Positions 34,727 through 43,694 are shown, counted from the first letter of the stretch. The stretch: DNA of 64,000 bases from Nocardia cyriacigeorgica (GCF_010868145.1 NZ_JAAGUY010000021.1:37242-101241), one strand, 5' to 3'. Numbers and translations: made by a program. Notes: a model not told the origin generated them from the sequence alone.

Positions 34727-35514
34727 GATCGGATCTCGCGCAGGAACTCGAGCAGCACCGCGGTGACCGAGGCCGGCGCGTCCAACGGGGCGAGGTGGCC
34801 CGCGTCGGCGATGACATGTTCGCGGATCCCCTCGGCCGCGGCCCACCGTGGCATCGCCGAGGCGATGTTGCCAGTGCGATCGAGAGCGCCGCGGATCAGG
34901 CACAGCGGAAGCGGGGTCCGATATTCGGGCTCCGGGTCGACCAGACTCGCGGTGGCTCGCCAGACCTCGATGAATTCGACCTTGCCGATCCGGGTGAAGG
35001 CGTCGGCAGCGTACGCGCGTCCGGCAGGCGTCACGGCGGACGCGTCGGCCATCATCGATGGCAGCGATCGCGCCGGTATCAGCCGCAACATCGGTGCGGC
35101 CATCCGCAACAGGCCGCGCTCCCACGCACTCAGCGGCCCGTGGTTCCAGGTCGAGTCGATGACGACCAGTCCCGAATAACGCTGCGGCTCCCGGTACACC
35201 GCGACCTGACTCAGATTTCCGCCCAGCGAATGCCCGACCAGCACCGGCCGCTCCAGGCCGCAGTGCTCGATCAGCGCGGTGAGATCCGCCAGCGCCCGCT
35301 CCGCACTGAACCCACCGCTGTTCGGGCGCGACCGGCCGTGTCCGCGCATATCCCAACCGATCGCCCGCAGCCCAGCTCGTCGAACCTCATCCAGCTGTTC
35401 GTCGAACATGGCGGAGTCGACCCCGGCTCCATGGGTGAACACCACCGGCCACCCCGCCCCACCACTGTCGCGATGTCGGATCGCACACCCCGGAAGCTCT
35501 AATGTCTGTGTCAT
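34723..35514 (-). CDS. Alpha/beta hydrolase
   Basis: A 263-residue alpha/beta-fold hydrolase. The oxyanion region is PVVFTHGAGVDSAMFDEQL, WDMRGHGRSRPNSGG follows, the nucleophile elbow is VGHSLGGNLSQ (Ser about 99), and the final His is in IADAGHLAPLD. No signal peptide. ATG 35514 overlaps the operator. It is transcribed with the MarR-like regulator, which overlaps by four bases; substrate unknown. Confidence 0.9.
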   Translation of the reverse strand: MTQTLELPGCAIRHRDSGGAGWPVVFTHGAGVDSAMFDEQLDEVRRAGLRAIGWDMRGHGRSRPNSGGFSAERALADLTALIEHCGLERPVLVGHSLGGNLSQVAVYREPQRYSGLVVIDSTWNHGPLSAWERGLLRMAAPMLRLIPARSLPSMMADASAVTPAGRAYAADAFTRIGKVEFIEVWRATASLVDPEPEYRTPLPLCLIRGALDRTGNIASAMPRWAAAEGIREHVIADAGHLAPLDAPASVTAVLLEFLREIRS

Positions 35515-35534
35515 ATTCACAATATTCTGAATAT
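35513..35534. promoter_or_regulatory. Palindromic operator at the hydrolase-regulator start
   Basis: ATATTCA (35513-35519) and TGAATAT (35528-35534) face each other across eight bases, with further AATAT units inside and just outside (to about 35545). The site is AT-rich in GC-rich DNA and overlaps the hydrolase start codon, as expected for an autoregulated MarR-type operator. Confidence 0.75.
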
Positions 35535-35679
35535 AGCCGAATATGCCGCTGAGTCGCCGAACCCCGATGCCGCTCGGCGCCTGAACGAGCGGCGGGAAGA
35601 TCACGCGGCAAGCCTCCGTCGAGAACCCCGTAGCGCCTTGCACACTGCGCGACCCTCGGCGGCCGTGGAGGATGTCGCT

Positions 35680-36654
35680 GTGACGAGTCCGCGCATCCCG
35701 CTGGCCGACCTTCTCATCGCCGGTCTCACCGCATCGACCACGGCCGCCGAACGGGCGGCGGCGGTTCGGCCGCCGTACCCGGTACCCGCCGCCATTGCCC
35801 CCATCCGAGATCACGTTCTCCGCGAGCTCGAGGTCCGGCTGCCGCCTGACGGGGATGGGCCGCGGACGGTCACCCGGGCTTTGGGGCCGGTCGAAAGTTA
35901 TCGGGAGACGGTCCGCGTGCTCGGTCGACCGCGCCGTGCGCTTTTCGATTTCGACGACGCGGCCTGTGCGTTGATCGCCGTGGGGGCACTGGCCGCCGAC
36001 GACGTGGAGGACCTCGCCCCTTTCTTGCCCACCTGGTGCGGCTATCGCCGGCAGCTCGTACTGAACCGCCTCGCTGCCGGGGATCTGGCCGGCGCCCGGG
36101 CCTCGGCAGCAGAACTCGAGGACGAATACCGCTGGCGCGCTTACCGCGACATCGGCGCCGAGCTCGCTGTGCGCGGCGACGCCACAGGCTTCTTCGCTGA
36201 GTGGCGGCATTACGCGATCGCTCGTGAACGTGAGGACCTGGCCGAACTCGCGAAGCTGTTGGTCGCGGGTGTCGCAGGCCGCGAGGGTTGGAATCCAGCT
36301 CCGGCGGGCGGGCTGGTCGAGGACCTACAGCGTGTGGTCGACGGCCACGCCGCCGGGGTTCTGCCCGAGCTCGACCAACTGGTCCTGCTGTCCGCCGCCA
36401 TCAGGTCGGTCACCGACCCCTGTCCGCAACGCGATCACCCCCTGCTCGACCGGGTCGTCGACCGTCTCGTCGCCATAGGCCCGGCCGCGGGCAAGGCGGC
36501 CGTGCACCGGCGCGACGCCGAGCTCGCCGCATTGTGGCCTGCCATCGGCAATCGTGACACCCTTGCCCGCATCCGCCAGGCGGTCCAGACGCCGGGGTTC
36601 CGAGAGAACCTGACGATGCTGCCGCGGGATGCGGCACCGGCCGGGTCCGACTGA
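35680..36654 (+). CDS. Hypothetical helical protein
   Basis: A 324-residue protein without a recognised domain. It is rich in Ala, Leu, Asp and Arg and reads as stacked helices, with paired segments such as LVLNRLAAGDLAGARASAAE, EYRWRAYRDIGAELAVRGD and FFAEWRHYAIAREREDLAEL, similar to TPR/HEAT-like scaffolds. GTG 35680 has GGAG nine bases upstream. There is no signal peptide. It diverges from the hydrolase operon and ends before the tRNA genes. Confidence 0.7.
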   Translation: MTSPRIPLADLLIAGLTASTTAAERAAAVRPPYPVPAAIAPIRDHVLRELEVRLPPDGDGPRTVTRALGPVESYRETVRVLGRPRRALFDFDDAACALIAVGALAADDVEDLAPFLPTWCGYRRQLVLNRLAAGDLAGARASAAELEDEYRWRAYRDIGAELAVRGDATGFFAEWRHYAIAREREDLAELAKLLVAGVAGREGWNPAPAGGLVEDLQRVVDGHAAGVLPELDQLVLLSAAIRSVTDPCPQRDHPLLDRVVDRLVAIGPAAGKAAVHRRDAELAALWPAIGNRDTLARIRQAVQTPGFRENLTMLPRDAAPAGSD

Positions 36655-36841
36655 TCTGTTCGTCCACGACGATGTCCGCGTCGCCGGGGCCTGGCATGGA
36701 ACTGTCGCAGCCGGGAGCTGGCGGCAGAGGAGCGCGACACCGGCCTGCGCGGTGCGGCCCCACGGTGATCCTTCTGGCGCGACCGACCTCGAACACGAAT
36801 CGGCCCCTGATCTGCTGGTGCAGTTCAAGGGCCGATTTCTG

Positions 36842-36914
36842 TGCGCCCGAAGGGATTCGAACCCCTAACCTTCTGATCCGTAGTCAGATGCTCTATCCGT
36901 TGAGCTACGGGCGC
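36842..36914 (-). tRNA. tRNA-Arg (anticodon ACG)
   Basis: The acceptor GCGCCCG/CGGGCGC and discriminator A give a 73-base tRNA with no encoded CCA. Loop CTACGGA in the anticodon arm gives ACG, and GGTTCGAAT marks the T arm. Its A34 is the target of TadA, encoded in the same window. A hairpin with a 9-base stem (36798-36806 with 36829-36837) lies downstream and may end its transcript. Confidence 0.95.
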
Positions 36915-36951
36915 TTGCCTGTGTTCAGTTGTTCACCCGGTTTCCCGGGCT

Positions 36952-37041
36952 TGGCGGAGGCGAGAGGATTTGAACCTCCGGTCCCCGTGAAGGGACAACT
37001 CATTAGCAGTGAGTCCCATTCGGCCGCTCTGGCACGCCTCC
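36952..37041 (-). tRNA. tRNA-Ser (anticodon GCT)
   Basis: The acceptor GGAGGCG/CGCCTCC with G and an encoded CCA make a 90-base tRNA. The anticodon loop CTGCTAA gives GCT for AGC/AGU codons. The long variable arm identifies serine. It lies 37 bases upstream of tRNA-Arg on the same strand, so the two are probably co-transcribed. Confidence 0.95.
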
Positions 37042-37132
37042 TGGAGCCTTCTCTTCGAGGGCACCGGTCCTTTCGAACCGCCGAGCAGCAAGGTTACAGT
37101 AGGCGATCCACAGAGTGCAAAACGGCTGGTAG

Positions 37133-37873
37133 TTAGCGTAAATTGCTGTCGAACCAGTCGAAGATCCTGGTTTGGGCGTCGACGAGATCGTCGCGCTCGT
37201 CCTCGTCGTCGTCGCCGGGTTTGTCGGCGCGGTGCAACAGGCCCGGGTAGCTGATCACCAGACTGGCCACCGACGCGCGGGCGGCGGCGTCGCGCAGTTG
37301 CTCGACCTCCGTGGGCGGGGTGGTGGGATCGGTGTCACCGAACAGGCCAAGCCACGGCGCCTGCAGGCTCGGGGCGATCTGCACCAGGGCCTCGGCCTTG
37401 CCGGTGAGCGGGCTGACGATGCCAGGGGCCGCGACGCTGACGGCGGCGCCGATGGGGCGGTTGGTCGCGACGAGGAAGGCCGCGGTGCCCGCGGTATCGA
37501 ACCCGAGTGCGCCGATGCAGTCCGGGAACACCCCGTGCCGGGTCAGCCAGTCGAAGCAGGCGTCGAAATCCTCGAAGAGCTCGTCGCCGAACACCCCCGT
37601 CGACGGGGTGTCGGTGGCGCGGTGGAACAGGTTGGGGGCGACCACCGTCCAGCCCTCGGCGGCCAGCGCCCGCATGAGCTCCAGCAACGGTCCGGTGAAC
37701 TCACCGGACTCGTGCAGCAACACGATGCCGCCGCGGGCATTGCCTTCGGGTTCGACCACCGTGATGGGCACCTGCCGGTGTGCGGCCGGGCGCTGATCCG
37801 GCTCGGGCTCACCCTCGGTTGCCATGTCGTCCCCGACGCGCAGCGGCGCTAAATCGTCATAAGTGCCCGACAT
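37133..37873 (-). CDS. Dienelactone hydrolase-family protein with Asp at the nucleophile position
   Basis: A 246-residue alpha/beta hydrolase of the DLH type: GGIVLLHESGEFTGPLLELM, EGWTVVAPNLFHRATDT, and the elbow IGALGFDTAGTAAFLVAT. In dienelactone hydrolase the elbow is G-x-C-x-G-G; here Asp sits where Cys belongs. Later segments PWLGLFGDTDPTTPP (acid) and YPGLLHRADKP (His) are present. The start ATG 37873 has TAGGCT six bases upstream (leaderless). Dehalogenase-like chemistry or loss of activity are both possible. Confidence 0.85.
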   Translation of the reverse strand: MSGTYDDLAPLRVGDDMATEGEPEPDQRPAAHRQVPITVVEPEGNARGGIVLLHESGEFTGPLLELMRALAAEGWTVVAPNLFHRATDTPSTGVFGDELFEDFDACFDWLTRHGVFPDCIGALGFDTAGTAAFLVATNRPIGAAVSVAAPGIVSPLTGKAEALVQIAPSLQAPWLGLFGDTDPTTPPTEVEQLRDAAARASVASLVISYPGLLHRADKPGDDDEDERDDLVDAQTRIFDWFDSNLR

Positions 37874-37969
37874 GAATCCAGCCTAGGACCGAATTCTGAT
37901 CTTGGGGAGAAATTGCACGTGAGAGGCCCTCGCGCACGAAAATTCCTGGGCCGGGCATATGGTTGGGGG

Positions 37970-39049
37970 GTGACCGCGCAGATTCGGCCGGACCTCGATT
38001 CCATTCCGGCGTACGTCCCCGGCCGCAACCATCCCGGTGCGGTCAAGCTCGCCAGCAACGAGACCACCTTCGGCCCGCTGCCCGCCGCGCTGAAGGCCAT
38101 CACGGAGGCTGCGGAGCTGTCGAGCCGCTATCCGGACAATCAGGTGACGGAGTTGCGGGCCGCGCTCGCGGAGTTCCTCGGCGTCTCGCCGGCGAACGTC
38201 GCGGTGGGCTGCGGCAGTGTCGCGCTGTGCCAGGAGCTGGTGCAGATCACCTGTTCCTCGCCCGAGGACGAGGTGGTGTACGCGTGGCGCTCGTTCGAGG
38301 CGTATCCGATCGTCACCCAGGTGGGCAATGCCACGGCCGTGCCGGTGCCGCTCGACCCGGAGCTGGTGCACGATCTGGACGCCATCGCCGCCGCGGTCAC
38401 CGACCGGACGAAGATGATCTTCATCTGCAACCCGAACAATCCGACCGGCACCGCCGTCGGCCGCGAGGCACTGACCGGCTTTCTCGATTCCGTCCCGGAC
38501 AACGTGCTCGTCGTCCTGGACGAGGCCTACTACGAGTACATGCGGCTGACACCGCAGGATCGCCCCGACGGGGTCGAGCTCGGCCGGAATCGCCCCAATG
38601 TCGTTGTCCTGCGTACCTTCTCGAAGGCCTACGGTCTGGCCGGATTGCGGGCAGGCTATGCGGTCGGCGCGCCAGAGGTGATCACCGCGCTCCTGAAGGT
38701 GCATATCCCGTTCAGCGTCAACCGGGTCGCCCAGGCCGCCGCGGTCGCCTCGCTGGAGGCGCGCCACGAACTACTCGACCGCACCGAGCCGCTGATCGCC
38801 GAGCGCGACCGAGTGCGGGCCGCGCTGGTCGCCGCCGGCTACCGGGTGCCGCCGAGTGAGGCGAACTTCGTCTGGCTGGCGCTGGACGAGCACAGTGTCC
38901 CGTTCGCGGAGGCGAGCGCGGAAGCGGGTGTGCTGGTGCGACCGTTCGCCGGTGACGGCGTGCGTGTCACCGCCGGCGACCCACACGAGAACGACCTGTT
39001 CCTGAACTTCGCCACCGATCCGGCGGTCGCCGCCCGCTTCACGGGCTGA
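37970..39049 (+). CDS. pat: Histidinol-phosphate / aromatic amino acid aminotransferase (HisC2/Pat-like)
   Basis: A 359-residue PLP class I/II aminotransferase. SNETTFGPLP, the NPNNPTGTAVGR loop, VVLDEAYYEYM and the lysine motif RTFSKAYGLAGLRAGYA are all present. It is close to mycobacterial Pat/HisC2 (the Rv3772 locus also lies near the galactan genes), which transaminates phenylpyruvate. GTG 37970 is chosen; TATGGT lies exactly six bases before it, suggesting a leaderless mRNA. Aromatic specificity is inferred. Confidence 0.9.
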   Translation: MTAQIRPDLDSIPAYVPGRNHPGAVKLASNETTFGPLPAALKAITEAAELSSRYPDNQVTELRAALAEFLGVSPANVAVGCGSVALCQELVQITCSSPEDEVVYAWRSFEAYPIVTQVGNATAVPVPLDPELVHDLDAIAAAVTDRTKMIFICNPNNPTGTAVGREALTGFLDSVPDNVLVVLDEAYYEYMRLTPQDRPDGVELGRNRPNVVVLRTFSKAYGLAGLRAGYAVGAPEVITALLKVHIPFSVNRVAQAAAVASLEARHELLDRTEPLIAERDRVRAALVAAGYRVPPSEANFVWLALDEHSVPFAEASAEAGVLVRPFAGDGVRVTAGDPHENDLFLNFATDPAVAARFTG

Positions 39050-39063
39050 CCTCCCCGAGCCCG

Positions 39064-40125
39064 TCAGGAGATCCCGAGTCCGCGTGCGATGGTCGGCCAG
39101 GAGCTGACCAGCTCGTCGGCCCAGTACGGCCAGGAATGGGTGCCGGTGGACCGGAAATTCGCAGTGTGCGCGATGCCGAGGGCGTTCAGCCGATCGACGA
39201 GGCGTCGGGTGCAGGCACTGGTGCCCGCCTCGAGCGGGCTGCCGAAGCCGATGGCGGTCAGCCATTCCGGATTACCGGGGTGGTCGTATGTGCCGGGGAT
39301 ACCGCTACCCGATGAGAGGTAGATGGCCTTGCCGCGCAACGCTTCCGCCTGGCTGGTGACGTCGTGCGCGAGCCACGCCGGGTCGTCGGGGCGGCCGAAC
39401 ATATTGTCCGGATCGCCCTTGTACGTGGCGATCACGGCGCGGACCTGCGCCTGACCGAGGTCGGATCCGCTGGTGTAGCAGCCGCTGTGCGCGGCGATGG
39501 CGCTGTAGAGCTGCGGTTCGCGCACGGCGAGCATCATGGCGCCCTCGGCGCCCATCGACACCCCCATGAGGGCGTTACGGCCGTTACCGTCGAATCTGGC
39601 GTCGATCAGCGGCGGTAGTTCCTTGGTGAGGAACGTCTCCCACATGTTCGTGCCGAGCACGGGATCGGGGTGCTGCCAATCGGTGTAGTAGCTGGCCGGA
39701 CCACCGACGGTCAGCACGACGTTGACGTTCTTGTCCTCGTAGAACTCCATCGCCCGGCCACGTTCGATCCAGTTGTTGCTGTCCTCGACGGCGCTACGAC
39801 CGTCCAGCATGTAGACCGTCGGCCGAGGAGCGCTGCGATCGCGCGGCAGCAGCACCTGCACTTCGACGGTGCGGCTCATGGCGGGCGAATCGACGTAGAC
39901 GCGCAGCCTGCGATCGGTGATCTCGCTGATCCCGCTGATCGTGGGGCGTGCGGACATGGGCCTGGTCTGCTCGGCCATGCCAGGGCCGTCGGAGGATCCG
40001 GTGCCTTGTTCCTCGACGGGCGCCGCCGTTGTCAGGGGGGCACCGGTCGCCACCGCACCGATCAGCAGTGCGGCGCTCACCAATGCGCCGGACAGCCAGC
40101 GCCGCGGGCCACGCCGAGACAGCAT
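39064..40125 (-). CDS. Secreted antigen-85-like esterase (mycolyltransferase family)
   Basis: A 353-residue exported esterase. The N-terminal signal (WLSGALVSAALLIGAVATGA, cleavage near TTAAPV) is followed by the Ag85/esterase D fold: VQVLLPRDRSAPRPTVYMLD, NWIERGRAMEFYEDKNVNVV, the nucleophile elbow MGVSMGAEGAM, and the terminal THSWPYWADEL with the catalytic His. Family members attach mycolic acids to trehalose and arabinogalactan; whether this one does so or is a simple esterase is open. It converges on the aminotransferase with 14 bases between. Confidence 0.9.
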   Translation of the reverse strand: MLSRRGPRRWLSGALVSAALLIGAVATGAPLTTAAPVEEQGTGSSDGPGMAEQTRPMSARPTISGISEITDRRLRVYVDSPAMSRTVEVQVLLPRDRSAPRPTVYMLDGRSAVEDSNNWIERGRAMEFYEDKNVNVVLTVGGPASYYTDWQHPDPVLGTNMWETFLTKELPPLIDARFDGNGRNALMGVSMGAEGAMMLAVREPQLYSAIAAHSGCYTSGSDLGQAQVRAVIATYKGDPDNMFGRPDDPAWLAHDVTSQAEALRGKAIYLSSGSGIPGTYDHPGNPEWLTAIGFGSPLEAGTSACTRRLVDRLNALGIAHTANFRSTGTHSWPYWADELVSSWPTIARGLGIS

Positions 40126-40217
40126 GCAGCCATCCTGCCAGACGCGCCGACGAGGCTCCGGCGGCGCGAGTCGGGCGCGGCGCGGATTCATCCTGTCAGC
40201 TCGATATTCGGCCGAAC

Positions 40218-40601
40218 TCAGGGCTCGTAGACGCCGTAGGCACGGTTGGCGATACACATCGGCACCACATGCTGATCCCGGCGCCATTCGAATCGGGCAG
40301 CAGCCTCGACGGTTTCGCGTTCCACCAGGCAGACGGTGGTGGTGCCGGGCAGGGTGATATTCGCCAGCGGCGAGACCGCCAGCGGGATCCCGACGTAGAC
40401 CTTGTTGTTCATGCACACCGGCACCACCGGTACACCGCGGGCGGCGCTGTGGCGGTCGGCCACGCCTTGGGCGTACGGCACACCGCCGCAGTCCAGTGGG
40501 TCGGCGTCGCTCGCCTGGGCCGGTGCGGCGGCGAGGGTGAGACCGGCCGCGGTACCCACGGCCAACAAGGTCAGGGATCTAGCGATGGTGGTCCACGTCA
40601 T
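40218..40601 (-). CDS. Small secreted Cys-containing protein
   Basis: A 127-residue protein with a signal peptide (SLTLLAVGTAAGLTLAAAPA, cleavage near QASDA) and an approximately 95-residue mature part with four Cys (DPLDCGGVPY, VVPVCMNNKVYVGI, TTVCLVERE, VVPMCIANRAYGVYEP). Two similar segments, VPVVPVCMNNKVY and HVVPMCIANRAY, look like an internal repeat. No known family is recognised. It lies upstream of the Ag85-like gene on the same strand but with a 92-base gap. Confidence 0.78.
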   Translation of the reverse strand: MTWTTIARSLTLLAVGTAAGLTLAAAPAQASDADPLDCGGVPYAQGVADRHSAARGVPVVPVCMNNKVYVGIPLAVSPLANITLPGTTTVCLVERETVEAAARFEWRRDQHVVPMCIANRAYGVYEP

Positions 40602-40735
40602 AGCGGCATTGAAACACCCGGCCCGCACGACACACTCGATAATCCGGGCGTGTCATCAGGCTGGGATGTGATCGGTATCGAGGCGACGACGCCCGCCGCG
40701 GCCGGAGAGATCCGGCCGACGGCGGCGGTTCGTTG

Positions 40736-40820
40736 CGGAGACGGAGGGATTTGAACCCCCGGTCGCTCTCACGACGCTCGCTTTCAAGGCGAGTGCATTC
40801 GGCCGCTCTGCCACGTCTCC
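40736..40820 (-). tRNA. tRNA-Ser (anticodon TGA)
   Basis: The acceptor GGAGACG/CGTCTCC with discriminator G is followed by CAA, so the CCA end is not encoded. The anticodon loop CTTGAAA gives TGA for UCA codons. The variable arm is long and GGTTCAAAT marks the T arm, giving 85 bases. Confidence 0.95.
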
Positions 40821-40853
40821 AGGCCAACGATCGTAACCGATCCGGCCGATGGC

Positions 40854-41345
40854 TCAGCGGCCGTCCGAGAGAGCCTCGAGGTCGATGCGGGAGAACACGT
40901 CGGCGATGACGTCGAGCTGCTCGGGGGTGAGCAGGTCGATGAAACCCTTACGGACGGCCTCGACATGGCCGGGCGCGGCTTCGGACAACATGCTGACCCC
41001 GGCGTCGGTGAGTTCGGCGAGGACCCCGCGCCCGTCCTCTAGACAGGTATTGCGGCGCACCAGCCCCTGCGTCTCCATCCGGCGGATCTGATGGGTGAGG
41101 CGACTGCGGGAGGACAGCACGCCGTCGGCGAGTTCGCTCATGCGCAGCGACCGCCCCGGTGCCTCGGACAGCAGCACGAGGATGCGGTATTCGGCCAGGC
41201 TCAGATCGTTGTCGCGCTGCAACTGCCGGTTCAACGTGGTCATCAGGCGGAGATGGCCGTCCATGAACGCCCGCCACGCGTTCTGCTGAGCCGGGGTCAA
41301 CCACTCCGGCTCAGCGGAAACGCGACCGCTTGGTTTGGTAGGCAC
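40854..41345 (-). CDS. MarR-family transcriptional regulator
   Basis: A 163-residue winged-helix regulator: FMDGHLRLMTTLNRQLQRDN, LSLAEYRILVLLSEAPGRSL, RMSELADGVLSSRSRLTHQI, RRMETQGLVRRNTCLEDGRG is a standard MarR domain, with a C-terminal dimer helix. It starts at GTG 41345; TAGAAT lies six bases upstream, fitting leaderless expression. It lies next to the lactate-oxidase-like gene on the same strand, 57 bases downstream of it. Targets unknown. Confidence 0.9.
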   Translation of the reverse strand: MPTKPSGRVSAEPEWLTPAQQNAWRAFMDGHLRLMTTLNRQLQRDNDLSLAEYRILVLLSEAPGRSLRMSELADGVLSSRSRLTHQIRRMETQGLVRRNTCLEDGRGVLAELTDAGVSMLSEAAPGHVEAVRKGFIDLLTPEQLDVIADVFSRIDLEALSDGR

Positions 41346-41402
41346 GTCGGTATTCTATGTCGTCCGACCAGCGAAGTTACCGGCCGGTTACCCCTTTCGC
41401 GG

Positions 41403-42578
41403 TCAGCGCGGGGTGGCGAGCAGATCGCGCGAGAGATCACCGACCTTCGCGTGGCCCGACAGACCCATCGCCGAATCGAAGTCGGCGAGCAGCAGACGCA
41501 ACGCATGACGCACGCCGTCATGGCCCGCGATGCCGAGGCCGTAGGCCCATGGGCGCCCATAGAACACCGCTTTCGCGCCGAGCGCCAAGGCGATGAGCAT
41601 GTCGGAGCCCGTGCGGATACCGGAATCGAAAAGCACATCGGCCCGATCGCCGACACTCGCGACGACGGCGGGTAGCGCGTCAAGGGCCGCGATGGAGCCA
41701 TCGACCTGACGACCGCCGTGATTGCTGACCACCACCGCGTCGGCGCCGGCGTCCACCACCTGCCTGGCATCGTCGGGATGCAGGATGCCCTTCACCGCGA
41801 TCGGCAGATCGGTCCATTCCCGCACGTGCGCGATATCCGCCGGACGCAGCGTGTGGTTGCCGAAGAGCCCGGCCCAGGTGAGGATCGCGGTGCGCATCGC
41901 GTCCTCGCTGTCCTCGGGCGGCGCGGGTAGCTTGGCGCGGAACACCGGATCGGATAGGTAGTTGGCGATGCCCTTACCCTGCAGGAACGGCAGATGCGCC
42001 AATTCCAGATCACGGGGACGCCAGCCGAGCGACGGGGTGTCGACGGTGACGACGATCGCCTTGGCGCCCGCCTTCTCCGCACGCTGGACGAACGAGCGGG
42101 CCAGATCGTTGTCGGCCGGCCAGTACAGCTGGTACCACCATTCGCCGGAGACCGCACCGACTTCCTCGATGGTCGACGATGCCGCCGTGGACAGCACCAT
42201 GCCAACCCCGAGCTCCTTGGTGACCTCGCCGACCACCGTCTCCCCGCGCTCCTGCAGCAGCTCCAGCACGCCGACCGGTGCGGTCAGCACCGGTGCAGCC
42301 AGTTTGGTGCCGAGCACCTCGACCGACAGATCGCGGGTGCCGTAGCCGGTGGTGCCGCGCAGCATGCGCGGGACGATCCGGTACCGGTCGAAGGCCGCGC
42401 GGTTGGCCTGCGCCGTCCGCTCCCCCGACGCGCTACCCGCGACGTAGGCGAAGGCCTCTGCGCCGAGCAGCTCCTCGGCGCGCGCCTCGAGCCCGTCCGC
42501 CGTCATCGGCAGTTCGGGCACCTCGCCGCCGAGACCGCGAAAGTAGATCTCATTCTGAAAGTCGATGAAGCTGCTCAC
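41403..42578 (-). CDS. FMN-dependent alpha-hydroxy acid oxidase, lactate 2-monooxygenase-like
   Basis: A 391-residue TIM-barrel flavoprotein. PRMLRGTTGYGTRDLSVEVL, LAAPVLTAPVGVLELL, LSTAASSTIEEVG, WYQLYWPADND, VTVDTPSLGWRPRDLE, the catalytic stretch VVSNHGGRQVDGSIAALDAL and DSGIRTGSDMLIALALGAKA are clear. Length and the residues VGVLELL resemble mycobacterial lactate 2-monooxygenase, which turns lactate to acetate. GTG 42578 is taken. It diverges from the quinone oxidoreductase gene. Confidence 0.92.
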   Translation of the reverse strand: MSSFIDFQNEIYFRGLGGEVPELPMTADGLEARAEELLGAEAFAYVAGSASGERTAQANRAAFDRYRIVPRMLRGTTGYGTRDLSVEVLGTKLAAPVLTAPVGVLELLQERGETVVGEVTKELGVGMVLSTAASSTIEEVGAVSGEWWYQLYWPADNDLARSFVQRAEKAGAKAIVVTVDTPSLGWRPRDLELAHLPFLQGKGIANYLSDPVFRAKLPAPPEDSEDAMRTAILTWAGLFGNHTLRPADIAHVREWTDLPIAVKGILHPDDARQVVDAGADAVVVSNHGGRQVDGSIAALDALPAVVASVGDRADVLFDSGIRTGSDMLIALALGAKAVFYGRPWAYGLGIAGHDGVRHALRLLLADFDSAMGLSGHAKVGDLSRDLLATPR

Positions 42579-42683
42579 GCTCGAAGACGCTAGCCCCTGC
42601 GCCCCGTGACCGCGCCCACACACCCGAATCCCACCGCGACGTTGCCGCGATGGTCCGGTGGTAGCCCGAAGTGGTCGGGCAAT

Positions 42684-43694
42684 ATGGGGCGTGTGCGTGC
42701 GATCAGGTTGAACGGGTTCGGCGGCCCCGAGGTGATGGAGTGGGCCGAGACGCCCGATCCGCAGGCCGGGCCCGGTGAGGTACTCATCGACGTTGCCGCC
42801 GCCGGAGTGAACCGGGCCGACGTCATGCAGCGTAAAGGCCACTATCCGCCGCCGCCGGGTGCGAGTGAGGTCCCCGGGCTGGAGTGTTCGGGCGTGATCG
42901 CTGCTGTCGGTGATGGCGTGCGCGGCTGGTCGGTGGGTGATCGGGTGTGTGCACTGCTGTCCGGCGGCGGCTACGCCGAACGCGCCGTCGCACCGGCGGG
43001 CCAGCTGCTTCCCATACCGGACGGGCTCGATCTGGGCGCGGCCGCGGGATTGCCCGAGGTCGCGGCCACGGTCTGGTCGAACCTCGTGATGACCGCCGGA
43101 CTACACGCGGGACAGCTGGTGCTGATCCATGGCGGTGGTAGCGGTATCGGCACGCATGCGATCCAGGTGGCCAAGCGGCTCGGCGCCCGGGTCGCGGTGA
43201 CGGCGGGTTCGGCGGGCAAGCTGGAACGGTGCCGTGAGCTGGGCGCCGACATCCTGATCAACTATCGCGAGGAAGACTTCGTCGCCGTCATCCGTGCCGA
43301 ACAGGGCAGCGGTGGACCAGGGGCGGACATCATTCTCGACAATATGGGCGCCGCCTACCTCGCGCGCAATGTGGAAGCGCTGGCCACCTACGGACAGCTG
43401 GTCGTCATCGGGTTGCAGGGCGGGGTCAACGCCGAGCTGAATCTCGCGGCGCTGCTGGGGAAGCGTGCCGCGGTCCGCGCGACGAACCTGCGCGGGCGTC
43501 CGGCGAACGGGGTCGGCAGCAAGGCCGAGATCATCGCCGAGGTCCGCGAGCATGTGTGGCCGCTGGTCACGGAGGGAGCGGTGGTTCCGGTGATCCACGC
43601 CGAACTGCCGATCAACGAGGTCGGTGACGCACACGCATTGCTCGACTCCGCCGACACGGTCGGCAAGGTCGTGCTGCACATCGGCGACTACTGA
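42684..43694 (+). CDS. NAD(P)H:quinone oxidoreductase (MDR, QOR-like)
   Basis: A 336-residue zinc-free medium-chain dehydrogenase. AAAGVNRADVMQRKGHYPPP, PGLECSGVIAAVGDGV, the nucleotide-binding VLIHGGGSGIGTHAIQVAKR and KVVLHIGDY at the end match the PIG3/QOR group and the mycobacterial Rv3777 protein, which has the same neighbour order (class V aminotransferase, then bpa). ATG 42684 or GTG 42693 may be the start. Substrate unknown. Confidence 0.9.
   Translation: MGRVRAIRLNGFGGPEVMEWAETPDPQAGPGEVLIDVAAAGVNRADVMQRKGHYPPPPGASEVPGLECSGVIAAVGDGVRGWSVGDRVCALLSGGGYAERAVAPAGQLLPIPDGLDLGAAAGLPEVAATVWSNLVMTAGLHAGQLVLIHGGGSGIGTHAIQVAKRLGARVAVTAGSAGKLERCRELGADILINYREEDFVAVIRAEQGSGGPGADIILDNMGAAYLARNVEALATYGQLVVIGLQGGVNAELNLAALLGKRAAVRATNLRGRPANGVGSKAEIIAEVREHVWPLVTEGAVVPVIHAELPINEVGDAHALLDSADTVGKVVLHIGDY

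Noticed and set aside
36798..36837. A firm terminator for the tRNA-Arg/tRNA-Ser pair
   Set aside because: A nine-base stem exists but the loop is 22 bases and no U tract follows on the minus strand, so it is mentioned only as possible under the tRNA.
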